A DNA stretch of 60,754 nt from Variovorax boronicumulans NBRC 103145 (GTDB lineage Bacteria > Pseudomonadota > Gammaproteobacteria > Burkholderiales > Burkholderiaceae_C), in contig NZ_BCUS01000027.1 in NCBI RefSeq assembly GCF_001591345.1, positions 1-60,754 on the forward strand. Direction: 5' to 3'. This document shows positions 53,024 through 60,754 of this stretch, piece by piece. The translations under genes were made by a program, and so were the position numbers. The first letter of the stretch is position 1. Each line of letters begins with the position of its first letter. The notes under the pieces are model-generated. The model searched no databases and was not told the origin of the DNA. It saw nothing but the letters and a program-made list of their open reading frames with translations.

Positions 53024-55417
53024 CTAGCGGAAGAAATCGAGGATGCGGTTGCGTTCTTCAGGCGGCGGCGGAGCCCCCACCGGCGCGCCCGTCAGCACTT
53101 CCACCGGCTGGATCGGCTGCTCGGCGCTTTCCAGGCCCAGGCTCGCCACGTTGTGGCCCGGCGTGAAGTCGTCGAAGTACCACTCGCCGTCGATGCTCAC
53201 CACGCCGGGCGGTTCGGCCGGCAGGGTCACGGGCACGCCGCGCAGCGCCGACTGCATGTAGCCGATCCAGATCGGCAGGCTCAGGCTGCCGCCGGTCTCG
53301 CCGCGCACGCCGAGCTGGCGCGGCGTGTCGTAGCCGACCCAGGCGATGCCCACGCGCGTGGGCTGGAAGCCCGCGAACCAGGTGTCGAAGGAGTCATTGG
53401 TGGTGCCGGTCTTGCCGTACAGGTCGTCGCGCTTGAGCGCCTGGTAGGCCTTGAAGCCGGAGCCGCCCTTGACCACGCTCTGCAGCAGCGATTCCATGAT
53501 GAAGGCGTTGCGCGCGGGAATGGCGCGGCGGCTTTCGTCGAGCACCGGGGGCTCGGTTTCCATCAGCACCTTGTCCTTGAGGTCGGTCACGCGCGTCACG
53601 AGGTACGGGTTCACGCGGTAGCCGCCGTTGGCGAACACCGAATAGCCCACCGCCATCTGCATCGGCGTGACCGAGCCGGCGCCCAGGCCCATCGGCAGGT
53701 TGGCCGGGTGCTTGTCCTTGTCGAAGCCGAACTTGGTGACCCAGTCTTGCGCGTAGGGCGCGCCGATCGACTGCAGCACGCGCAGCGTGACCAGGTTCTT
53801 CGACTTCATGAGCGCGTTGCGCAGCGGCATCGGGCCTTCGAAGCCGCCGTCGAAGTTCTTCGGGTCCCAGGGCTGGCCGCCGTTGGCGGCGGCATCGAAC
53901 ACCAGTGGCGCGTCGTTCACCACGGTGGCGGGCGTGAAGCCCTTTTCGAGCGCGGCCGAATAGATGAAGGGCTTGAAGCTCGAACCCGGCTGGCGCCAGG
54001 CCTGCGACACGTGGTTGAACTTGTTCTTGCCGAAGTCGAAACCGCCGACCAGCGCCGTGATGGCGCCGGTGCGCGGGTCCATGCCGATGAAGGCGCCCTC
54101 CACCTCGGGCAGCTGCGTGATCTCCCAGGTGTTCTTCGGCGTCTTCGCGACGCGGATCACGGCGCCGCGGCGGATCTTGATGTTGGGCGGCGCCTTCGCG
54201 GCCAGGCCGGACTGCGCGGGCTTGAGGCCCTCGCCCGAGATCTCGAAGGCTTCGCCGTTGGCGCGCACCGCGGTCACTTCTTTCGCGCTGGCTTCCAGCA
54301 CCACGGCCGAGATCACGTCGCCGTTGTCGGGGTGCTCGGCCAGGGCTTCGTCGACCGCTTCGTCGATCTCCTTCTGGCCGCTGGCCGGCAGGTCGACGAA
54401 CTTCTCGGGGCCGCGGTACACCTGACGGCGCTCGTAATCCATGATGCCCTTGCGCAGCGACTTGTACGCCGCCGCCTGGTCGGCCGCCACCAGCGAGGTG
54501 TAGACCTTCATGCCGCTGGTGTAGATGCTGTCGCCGTACTGCGCGTACATCATCTGGCGCACCGTCTCGGCCACGTACTCGGCGTGCAGCCGGTTCGGGT
54601 CGGCGGCGTCGCGCAGGTGCAGCTCTTCCTTCTTGGCTTCGGCCGCCTGTTCGGCGGTGATGAAGCCGGTCTCGTGCATGCGGTCGATCACGTAGAGCTG
54701 GCGCGCCCGCGCGCGGCGCGGGTTGGCCACCGGGTTGTTGGCGCCGGGCGCCTTCGGCAGGCCAGCCAGCATGGCGGCCTCGGCGATGGTCACCTGCTGC
54801 AGCGGCTTGCCGAAGTAGGCCTCGGAGGCGGCGGCGAAACCGTAGGCGCGGTTGCCCAGGTAGATCTGGTTCAAGTAGATCTCCAGGATCTGGTCCTTGC
54901 TCAGCTGCTGCTCGAGCCGGAAGGCCAGCACGATCTCCGAGGCCTTGCGGCTGAGCGTGCGCTCCGAGCTCAGGTAGACGTTGCGCGCCACCTGCATCGT
55001 GATGGTCGAGGCGCCCTGCTTGCGCCCGCCCTTGAAGCTGGCCACGGCCGCGCGCGCGAAGCCCTTGTAGTCCACGCCGCCGTGGTCGTAGAAGCGCGCG
55101 TCTTCCACGGCCAGCACGGCATCTTTCATGACCTTCGGAATGTTGGCGAAGGGCGTGAGGTTGCGGCGCTCCTCGCCGAACTCGCCGATCAGCGAACCCT
55201 CGGCCGTGTACACGCGCAGCGGCAGCTTGGGCCGGTAGTCGGCCAGCTCGGAAATGTCGGGCAGCTTCGGGTAGATGGCGACCACCCCCACGATGGCGGC
55301 GCCCAGCAGCGCGACGGCGCCGGCACCGGCCGCGATGGCGCTCCAGCCGGCGATGCGTTTCCACGGAAGCTGGCGCAGCGCACCGGCGGGTTGGGAAGGG
55401 CGAGGTTCTTGGGACAT
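53024..55417 (-). CDS. mrcA: Penicillin-binding protein 1A (bifunctional glycosyltransferase/transpeptidase)
   Basis: 797 residues. An N-terminal TM (about 24-48) anchors the protein. The GT51 domain has EDARFYDHGGVDYKG and RKQGASTITMQVARNVYL; the transpeptidase has SSFKPFIY (SxxK), SKN (MKSKNLVTL) and GKTGTTNDSFD (KTG). An OB-like insert between them is typical of class A PBP1a. It polymerises glycan strands and cross-links peptides in the periplasm. It lies in the creBC...creD region, next to a NagZ-like enzyme; CreBC is linked to beta-lactam responses in several Gram-negatives. Confidence 0.95.
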   Translation of the reverse strand: MSQEPRPSQPAGALRQLPWKRIAGWSAIAAGAGAVALLGAAIVGVVAIYPKLPDISELADYRPKLPLRVYTAEGSLIGEFGEERRNLTPFANIPKVMKDAVLAVEDARFYDHGGVDYKGFARAAVASFKGGRKQGASTITMQVARNVYLSSERTLSRKASEIVLAFRLEQQLSKDQILEIYLNQIYLGNRAYGFAAASEAYFGKPLQQVTIAEAAMLAGLPKAPGANNPVANPRRARARQLYVIDRMHETGFITAEQAAEAKKEELHLRDAADPNRLHAEYVAETVRQMMYAQYGDSIYTSGMKVYTSLVAADQAAAYKSLRKGIMDYERRQVYRGPEKFVDLPASGQKEIDEAVDEALAEHPDNGDVISAVVLEASAKEVTAVRANGEAFEISGEGLKPAQSGLAAKAPPNIKIRRGAVIRVAKTPKNTWEITQLPEVEGAFIGMDPRTGAITALVGGFDFGKNKFNHVSQAWRQPGSSFKPFIYSAALEKGFTPATVVNDAPLVFDAAANGGQPWDPKNFDGGFEGPMPLRNALMKSKNLVTLRVLQSIGAPYAQDWVTKFGFDKDKHPANLPMGLGAGSVTPMQMAVGYSVFANGGYRVNPYLVTRVTDLKDKVLMETEPPVLDESRRAIPARNAFIMESLLQSVVKGGSGFKAYQALKRDDLYGKTGTTNDSFDTWFAGFQPTRVGIAWVGYDTPRQLGVRGETGGSLSLPIWIGYMQSALRGVPVTLPAEPPGVVSIDGEWYFDDFTPGHNVASLGLESAEQPIQPVEVLTGAPVGAPPPPEERNRILDFFR

Positions 55418-55427
55418 GGGATGGGGG

Positions 55428-56720
55428 CTAGCGAAGAGGTTGGAGCCGTGGCGCGCGCGGGCGTTCCGTCACCCGGGGATCGAGCGCGCCGCGCCGCACG
55501 CCTTCCAGCGCGCAGTGCATGGCATCGAAATACTTGTCGTGGTCGTAGGCGATGAGCAGCAGGTCCACCCCGGCGTCGAGTGCGCCCAGCGTGGCGTTGC
55601 AAAGACCTCGGTTGTAGGCCCCGCCCATCGTGAGGTCGTCGGTGACGAGCAGGCCCTGAAAGCCCCATTCGCCTCGAATCACCTGCCGCACGATTTTGCG
55701 TGAGAAAGAGACCGGCGCATCCGCGTCGAGTTCCCGAAGGATGACATGGCCGAGCATGATCGCGGCATCCGAATGTTTCGACACGTCTTGAAACGGCTTC
55801 CAGTCGTGCGCGGCCAGCCGGGCCACGGGCGTGCGCAGTTCGGCACCCATGTGGTGCGTGTCTTCGGTCACGCCCGCCAGGCCGGGAAAGTGCTTGAGCG
55901 TGCCGCGCACGCCAGCCGATTCGAGGCCTTGCTCGTAAGCGAGCGCCACCTGCGCGGTGACGTCGGGGTCGCTGGAAATGGCGCGTTCCTCGATGCGGGT
56001 GTGCAGGTCCCAGCGGCCCGGGGCGCGGCCTGGGCGCAGGTCAACCACGGGGCTGAAGTTCAGCGTGATGCCCAGTGCGGCAAGCGCCCCGCCCTGCTGC
56101 GCGCCGTAGGCGCGGGCACGTTGCAACAGTTCGTGTGCGGGCACGTCGGCGTCCAGCAGGCTGGCCAGCGCCGGCTGGCGGGGCACCATCGGCGACAGGC
56201 GCGAGACGCCCCCGCCCTCCTGGTCGGTCGCGACCACCAGCGGCGGCAGGCCGGCCGCGAGCCGCAGCGCCTGCAGGCTGGCGATTTCTGCGCGCAAGGT
56301 GTCGGCGCTGCGGCCCTTCACGTTGCGGCCGGTGACGAAGATGCCGCCGATCAGGCCCCGGCGGGCCAGCTCGCGCAGGTCGTTCGCGTCGTCATAGCCG
56401 ACGATGAAGCGCGCGCCCAGTGCCTGCGCCACCGGGCCCGAGGCCGCATTCACTTCCAGCCGGTGCTGGCGCGAGGCCAGCTCGTGGCCCAGTGCCGCCA
56501 GCACCGCGCCCACCGTCAGGGCCAGCGCCACCACACGGCGCGCGCCGCGCGCGCTGCGCCAGGCGATCGCGGCGGCGGCGCACAGCGCGGCGAGCAGCAG
56601 CGGCAGCTCCTCCTCGCGCAGAAAGCGCAGGTGCGGGTCCTTCAGGTGCCAGGCCCAGGCGCACAGCACGGCCAGCAGCAGCCAGCCGAGCACGCCGGGG
56701 ATGGCGCGCAGCAGCCTCAT
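55428..56720 (-). CDS. Membrane-anchored NagZ-like GH3 beta-N-acetylhexosaminidase
   Basis: 430 residues. Three hydrophobic segments at about 8-24, 39-55 and 62-79, then a GH3 catalytic domain from about residue 95. KHFPGLAGVTEDTHH keeps the Asp-Thr-His catalytic dyad of NagZ-type enzymes and VTDDLTMGGA contains the nucleophile Asp. NagZ is normally soluble and cytoplasmic; three TM helices with a positive N-terminus would put the catalytic domain in the periplasm. It probably cleaves GlcNAc from muropeptides or glycans. Its start overlaps the creD stop by four bases, so it is coupled to creD. Confidence 0.85.
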   Translation of the reverse strand: MRLLRAIPGVLGWLLLAVLCAWAWHLKDPHLRFLREEELPLLLAALCAAAAIAWRSARGARRVVALALTVGAVLAALGHELASRQHRLEVNAASGPVAQALGARFIVGYDDANDLRELARRGLIGGIFVTGRNVKGRSADTLRAEIASLQALRLAAGLPPLVVATDQEGGGVSRLSPMVPRQPALASLLDADVPAHELLQRARAYGAQQGGALAALGITLNFSPVVDLRPGRAPGRWDLHTRIEERAISSDPDVTAQVALAYEQGLESAGVRGTLKHFPGLAGVTEDTHHMGAELRTPVARLAAHDWKPFQDVSKHSDAAIMLGHVILRELDADAPVSFSRKIVRQVIRGEWGFQGLLVTDDLTMGGAYNRGLCNATLGALDAGVDLLLIAYDHDKYFDAMHCALEGVRRGALDPRVTERPRAPRLQPLR

Positions 56721-58204
56721 GCGTCCACCGCGGCCGCCGGGGTGGCCGGGGCGGGTTCGCTGCGGCGCGACAGTGCATACCAGTCGACCTTGCGCGTCAC
56801 GAGCATCAGCGCGGCCAGCATGCCGAAAATCAGCAGCGCGCCCAGCAGCAGCGCATTGCTTTCCGAGGCCAGCAGGCCGTAGAGCGCGCCGTACAGCAGC
56901 GCCACGAAAGCAGCGAACGACAGGCCGCGGCGCCAGCCGTCGAGCACCGCGCTGAAGTACACGGCCAGCAGCGCCACACTGGCACCGGCCGCGCCCGCGT
57001 AGGCCATCCAGAAGGCGAACTTCTCCGACAGCGCGAGCAGCAGCAAGAAGAACAGCGCGATCGACAGGCCCACCAGCCCGTACTGCACCGGGTGCAGGCG
57101 CAGCTTGCGGAACAGCTCGAACATGAAGGCCGCCATCAGCACCAGGCCGATGAAGAGCGCGCCGTACTTGCCGGCCCGCGTGCTCATCGAATACACGTTG
57201 ACGGGCTGCGCGAGCGACACGTCGAAGGTCTGCAGCGGACCCGAGGCATGGCGCGACATCGACGCCGAGGGCGCGGTGCGCACGACGGCCGCAGCGGCGT
57301 TCTGCGCGGCATCGCCTTCACCGCCCCACAGGCCGGCGCGCACCTGCTCGCGCGCCGTGGTCACGAGCGAGGACACGCGCCAGTGCGCGTCGAAGCCCCG
57401 CGGCGTCACCTCGCGCTGCGTGGCCAGGAAGCGACCGCCGAAGCTGGGGTGCGCCCACGGCGAACGCAGGTGCGCGGTGGTTTCCTCGGCGATCGGCACC
57501 ATCGAGAGCGTGTCCTGGCCCACCAGCGAGAGCTTCATGTCGAAGGCCAGCGGCTTGCCCGTCTGCCAGGCCGCGAGCGCGGCGCCCGTGAGCGGCGCGT
57601 GGATGCCGTCGACGTACGTCGCGTTGTCGGGCAGGCCGGGCACGCGCTGGCGAAAGCGCAGCGCCTCGCCGTTGACGGTGAGCGCGGGCGAGCCGTCGAG
57701 GCCGCGCAGGTCGCTCACGTGGAAGGCGACGAACGGCGGGCGGAACTCGATCGACGAGCCGCTTTCGCTGTGCGGCACGGCCTGCGGGTCGAAGCCCGCG
57801 AAGCCGCCGCCGAGCGCGGCCGTGAGCGTGTAGAACGGAATGCGGAAGATGCCGCGGTAGCGCTCCTGCGGCGCCATGTCGCCCTCGATGTGCAGCTTGT
57901 CGGGGAACACGGCGTGCACCATCTCCTTGCTCTGCGGGGCCTGCCCGATCACCTTGCCCTGCGCGTTGCGCAGCGGCTCCATCCAGCGCTCCACGTACGG
58001 CACCAGCAGCAGCGGGCCGACCATGGCCTGCGGCCCGGCGTAAGACTCGGCGAGCTCGCGCGCGGCCTCCTGCTGGCTTTCGCCGCGGGCGCGGTTCAGG
58101 TCGTCGATGCGTGCCAGCGGAATGCACAGCACCAGCAGCAGGAAGAACAGGCCGGCCACCTTGACCAGCACCGAAGCCTGCAGGGCCTTCAACAGTTGAA
58201 GCAT
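56717..58204 (-). CDS. creD: Inner membrane protein CreD
   Basis: 495 residues. An N-terminal TM (about 12-32) with LARIDDLNRARGESQQEA, large periplasmic domain (YAGPQAMVGPLLLVPYVERW) and at least five C-terminal TM helices (from about 345) match the CreD family. CreD is the most responsive target of CreBC and affects envelope integrity and beta-lactam phenotypes. It starts with a strong GGGGAG ribosome site. The divergent promoter shared with the VIT/vWA gene contains the CreB-type TTCAC repeat. It is followed by the coupled GH3 gene. Confidence 0.93.
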   Translation of the reverse strand: MLQLLKALQASVLVKVAGLFFLLLVLCIPLARIDDLNRARGESQQEAARELAESYAGPQAMVGPLLLVPYVERWMEPLRNAQGKVIGQAPQSKEMVHAVFPDKLHIEGDMAPQERYRGIFRIPFYTLTAALGGGFAGFDPQAVPHSESGSSIEFRPPFVAFHVSDLRGLDGSPALTVNGEALRFRQRVPGLPDNATYVDGIHAPLTGAALAAWQTGKPLAFDMKLSLVGQDTLSMVPIAEETTAHLRSPWAHPSFGGRFLATQREVTPRGFDAHWRVSSLVTTAREQVRAGLWGGEGDAAQNAAAAVVRTAPSASMSRHASGPLQTFDVSLAQPVNVYSMSTRAGKYGALFIGLVLMAAFMFELFRKLRLHPVQYGLVGLSIALFFLLLLALSEKFAFWMAYAGAAGASVALLAVYFSAVLDGWRRGLSFAAFVALLYGALYGLLASESNALLLGALLIFGMLAALMLVTRKVDWYALSRRSEPAPATPAAAVDA

Positions 58205-58297
58205 GGGTTTCTCCCCTCTTTTCCGGGTTTTTTCGTGATGAGGCGCCGATGCTCTCCGGCCGATCCGAAGGCCGTATGAAGCCGCCGCGCGGCGCAC

Positions 58298-58313
58298 TTC
58301 ACACAGACTTCAC
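58298..58313. promoter_or_regulatory. CreB recognition site (cre-tag)
   Basis: TTCAC-ACAGAC-TTCAC matches exactly the TTCAC-N6-TTCAC direct repeat described as the CreB binding tag in E. coli. It lies 94 bp from the creD start and 107 bp from the VIT/vWA gene start, in the divergent promoter region. One site could control both directions. Confidence 0.8.
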
Positions 58314-58420
58314 ACAGCGGCGCCTCCGGTTGTGGCGACTTCAACGCGCCTTCCAACTGCCTTCTCGCACGCTCACGACAGTGAGGGCCGTGCAAGTTCG
58401 CACGCAGAAGGACACCCGCC

Positions 58421-60481
58421 ATGGACATCCCCACCACCCCACGCCCCGGCCGTTGGCTCTGGCTCGCCACCGTGAGCCTGGCCACCGTGGGTTTCATTGC
58501 CATGGGCGCCCGCCCGGTCCACGCGCAGGAAGCGCCCGCCGGTCCGCGCCTGAAGACCGAGAGCCCGTATTTCTTCGTCAAGAGCGACGACCCCTCGGTC
58601 GACCGCCTGCCGCTGAAGGGCACTGAGGTCTCGGTCAAGATTTCGGGCGTGATCGCCGATGTCACGGTCACGCAGACCTACCGCAACGAAGGCCAGCGCG
58701 CCATCGAGGCGAAGTACGTGTTCCCCGGTTCCACCAAGGCGGCCGTGAGCGGCCTCAACGTGCGCCTGGCCGACCGCCTGATCACGGCGCAGATCCGCGA
58801 GAAGCAGCAGGCCAAGATCGAATACGACACCGCCAAGAAGGAAGGCAAGACCGCCGCGCTGCTCGAGCAGCACCTGCCCAACGTGTTCCAGATGAACGTC
58901 GCCAACATCCTGCCGGGCGACGACGTGAAGGTGGAGCTGCGCTACACCGAGCTGCTGGTGCCGCAGTCGGGCAACTACCAGTTCGTGTTCCCGACCGTGG
59001 TCGGGCCGCGCTACAACTCGCCGCAGTCGGAGAACGCCAAGGCCGCATGGCCGGCGCAGCCCACCCTGCGCGCCGGCGTGGCACCGAGCACCAGCTTCAA
59101 GCTCACGGCAAGCATCGACACGCCGATGGGCCTGAAGGAAATCCGCTCCGCCACGCACACCATCGACGTGAAGAAGCGCGACGAAGACCAGCACGCCGAC
59201 ATCACGCTGGGCGCCGACGGCCGCCCCGCCGACAACCGCGACTTCGTGCTCGACTACCGCCTGGCGGGTGAAAAGATCGAGTCGGGCCTCATGCTCTACA
59301 AGGGCCAGGGCGACAACGCAGAAAACTTCTTCCTCGCCATGGTCGAGCCGCCCAAGGCCGTGACCGCCAGCGCCATCTCGCCGCGCGACTACATCTTCGT
59401 GGTCGACATCTCGGGCTCGATGCACGGCTTTCCGCTGGACACCGCCAAGACCGTGCTCGAACGCCTGATCGGCGGCCTGCGCCCCAGCGACACCTTCAAC
59501 GTGCTGCTGTTCTCGGGCAGCAACAAGATGCTGTCGCTGCAGTCGGTGCCGGCCACGCGCGCCAACATCGAGCAGGCGCTCGCCACCATCAAGAACTACA
59601 GCGGCAGCGGCAGCACCGAGCTGATCCCGGCGCTCAAGCGCGTGTACGCCGAGCCCAAGGCCGCGAACGTGTCGCGCACCGTGGTGGTGGTGACCGACGG
59701 CTACGTGACGGTCGAGCGCGAAGCCTTCGAGCTGGTGCGCAACAACCTGTCGAAGGCCAACGTGTTCGCCTTCGGCATCGGCTCGTCGGTGAACCGCAGC
59801 CTCATGGAAGGCATCGCACGCGCCGGCATGGGCGAGCCCTTCATCATCACCGACCCGGTGCAGGCACCCGAGCAGGCCGCGCGTTTTCGCCGCATGGTGG
59901 AGTCGCCCGTGCTGACGAACGTGAAGGCCACCTTCGGCGGCCTGGACGTGTACGACGTGGAGCCGCAGGCGCTGCCCGACGTGCTGGGCGAGCGCCCCGT
60001 GATCGTGTTCGGCAAGTGGCGCGGCGAGGCCAAGGGCCGCGTGATCATCGAAGGCCAGGCCGCCACCGGTCCGTACCGCGAGGAAGTGCGCATCACGCCG
60101 CAGACGCGCCAGGACACCGCCGCGCTGCGCACGCTGTGGGCGCGCCACCGCATCCAGAGCCTGAGCGACCAGGAAGCGCTCGAAGGCAGCGCCGCCTTCA
60201 AGGACCGCATCACCGAGCTGGGCCTGAAGTACAGCCTGCTCACGCAGTACACCAGCTTCATCGCGGTGGACAAGGTGGTGCGCAACGTCGCGCCGCAGAA
60301 CAGCGTGGACGTGAACCAGCCGCTGCCGATGCCGCAGGGCGTGAGCGACCTGGCGCTGGGCGCCGAGGTGCCGAGCACGCCGGAGCCGGAAACGCTGGGC
60401 GCGATCGCCATCGTGCTGTCGATGCTGGCCATGCTGCGCCGCCGCGCGCGCCGCAACGACCCGCGCCGTTTCACCGCCTGA
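58421..60481 (+). CDS. Secreted VIT and vWA domain protein with PEP-CTERM-like tail
   Basis: 686 residues. Signal peptide about 1-36 (cleavage after HAQ). VIT domain about 50-175 (VTVTQTYRNEGQRAIEAKYVFP). The vWA domain starts at about 324 with the MIDAS DISGSMHG (Asp329, Ser331, Ser333) and the second Asp426 in VTDGYV. The C-terminal 33 residues begin PEPETL (654), continue as one hydrophobic helix and end with an Arg-rich cluster, the tripartite form of exosortase sorting signals. The next gene is an exosortase. Expected fate: export, processing by the exosortase, surface or membrane release. Partner and role unknown. Confidence 0.88.
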   Translation: MDIPTTPRPGRWLWLATVSLATVGFIAMGARPVHAQEAPAGPRLKTESPYFFVKSDDPSVDRLPLKGTEVSVKISGVIADVTVTQTYRNEGQRAIEAKYVFPGSTKAAVSGLNVRLADRLITAQIREKQQAKIEYDTAKKEGKTAALLEQHLPNVFQMNVANILPGDDVKVELRYTELLVPQSGNYQFVFPTVVGPRYNSPQSENAKAAWPAQPTLRAGVAPSTSFKLTASIDTPMGLKEIRSATHTIDVKKRDEDQHADITLGADGRPADNRDFVLDYRLAGEKIESGLMLYKGQGDNAENFFLAMVEPPKAVTASAISPRDYIFVVDISGSMHGFPLDTAKTVLERLIGGLRPSDTFNVLLFSGSNKMLSLQSVPATRANIEQALATIKNYSGSGSTELIPALKRVYAEPKAANVSRTVVVVTDGYVTVEREAFELVRNNLSKANVFAFGIGSSVNRSLMEGIARAGMGEPFIITDPVQAPEQAARFRRMVESPVLTNVKATFGGLDVYDVEPQALPDVLGERPVIVFGKWRGEAKGRVIIEGQAATGPYREEVRITPQTRQDTAALRTLWARHRIQSLSDQEALEGSAAFKDRITELGLKYSLLTQYTSFIAVDKVVRNVAPQNSVDVNQPLPMPQGVSDLALGAEVPSTPEPETLGAIAIVLSMLAMLRRRARRNDPRRFTA

Positions 60482-60496
60482 ACAGGACGCACGACC

Positions 60497-60754
60497 ATGT
60501 CTCTGGCAACCCTGGCCCACCACCATCCGCGCGTCGTGGACTGGGCCATCCGCATCGACCGCACGCCAGCCTTCGGCTGGCTCGCGCTGCAGTGCGCCGC
60601 GCTCGCGCCCACCTGGGCCTGGATGGCGCGCCGCCTGCAGGACGGTTCCGACGATCCGCTGGGGCTCGTGGCGCTGGTCGCCTTGGCCGCGCTCGCCTGG
60701 CAGTGCCGGCGCGAGCTGCGCGCCTCGCCGCGCCTGGGGTGGCTGGCGCTGGCC
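60497..60754 (+). CDS. Exosortase/archaeosortase family protein, N-terminal fragment
   Basis: 86 codons, running off the window. The N-terminus MSLATLAHHHPRVVDWAIRI is followed by hydrophobic helices with LAPTWAWMARRLQDGSDDPLGLVALVALAAL, close to the W..D..D.LG.LVPL pattern after the first helices of exosortases, then RRELRASPRLGWLAL. The catalytic Cys-Arg-His region is outside the window. It follows the PEP-CTERM-like protein by 15 bp with its own AGGA site, so the two form a dedicated substrate-enzyme pair. Confidence 0.72.
   Translation, partial: MSLATLAHHHPRVVDWAIRIDRTPAFGWLALQCAALAPTWAWMARRLQDGSDDPLGLVALVALAALAWQCRRELRASPRLGWLALA

Overview
The window is a dense, GC-rich piece of a betaproteobacterial chromosome. 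Several features point to Burkholderiales, most likely Comamonadaceae (Variovorax-like): short intergenic spaces with many ATGA/GTGA start-stop overlaps, a complete LIV-type ABC cassette, the mnmG-rsmG-parA-parB locus with parS sites inside it, and a creBCD system. The assignment to this family is an inference from gene content and style, since no rRNA or tRNA gene was seen.

Layout. 0-5.9 kb: small regulators and enzymes. These are a TetR regulator whose likely operator is shared with a hydrolase operon, a CysB-type LysR regulator, an RcnB-like periplasmic protein, and a RibD-C reductase divergent from an HxlR regulator. 5.9-12.1 kb: a minus-strand operon for a branched-chain-amino-acid-type ABC importer with a fused LivH-LivM permease and an OsmC gene inserted between its subunits. 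12.3-18.6 kb: an SGNH esterase, MerR and CYTH proteins, a PduO cobalamin adenosyltransferase, a DinB-like protein, a GlcD-type FAD dehydrogenase and a CsgG-like lipoprotein, with a 190-bp palindromic repeat near 14.5 kb. 18.7-24.6 kb: the parB-parA-rsmG-mnmG locus with two parS sites. 24.7-30.6 kb: transglutaminase, GST, enoyl-CoA hydratase coupled to an AtuA-family protein, and an old yellow enzyme.

30.7-39.1 kb is a type VI secretion accessory island: vgrG (frameshifted near its 3' end), a DUF4123 adaptor, a 1072-residue metallophosphoesterase with all the metal-binding motifs (candidate effector), and a low-GC lipoprotein with pentapeptide/beta-helix-like repeats (candidate immunity protein), followed by small coupled ORFs. 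39.2-49.5 kb: RidA and GNAT proteins, a TctDE-like two-component pair, a small alpha/beta hydrolase-ACP-ketosynthase cluster, and a copper module (copA, divergent copZ-cueR). The 568-bp gap at 49.5-50.07 kb has no gene but carries two perfect DnaA boxes, a GC-rich segment, a fourfold CTA (DnaA-trio) run and an AT-rich tract in the order of a bacterial replication origin core.

50-60.7 kb is a cell-envelope region. It contains creB-creC, then on the other strand PBP1A, a membrane-anchored NagZ-like GH3 enzyme and creD. Divergent from creD are a secreted VIT/vWA protein with a PEP-CTERM-like tail and the start of an exosortase gene. A sequence matching the CreB recognition pattern (TTCAC-N6-TTCAC) lies in the creD/VIT divergent promoter. 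This links the Cre two-component system to a dedicated exosortase-substrate pair, and it is the most interesting candidate system in the window together with the T6SS metallophosphoesterase island and the origin-like element.
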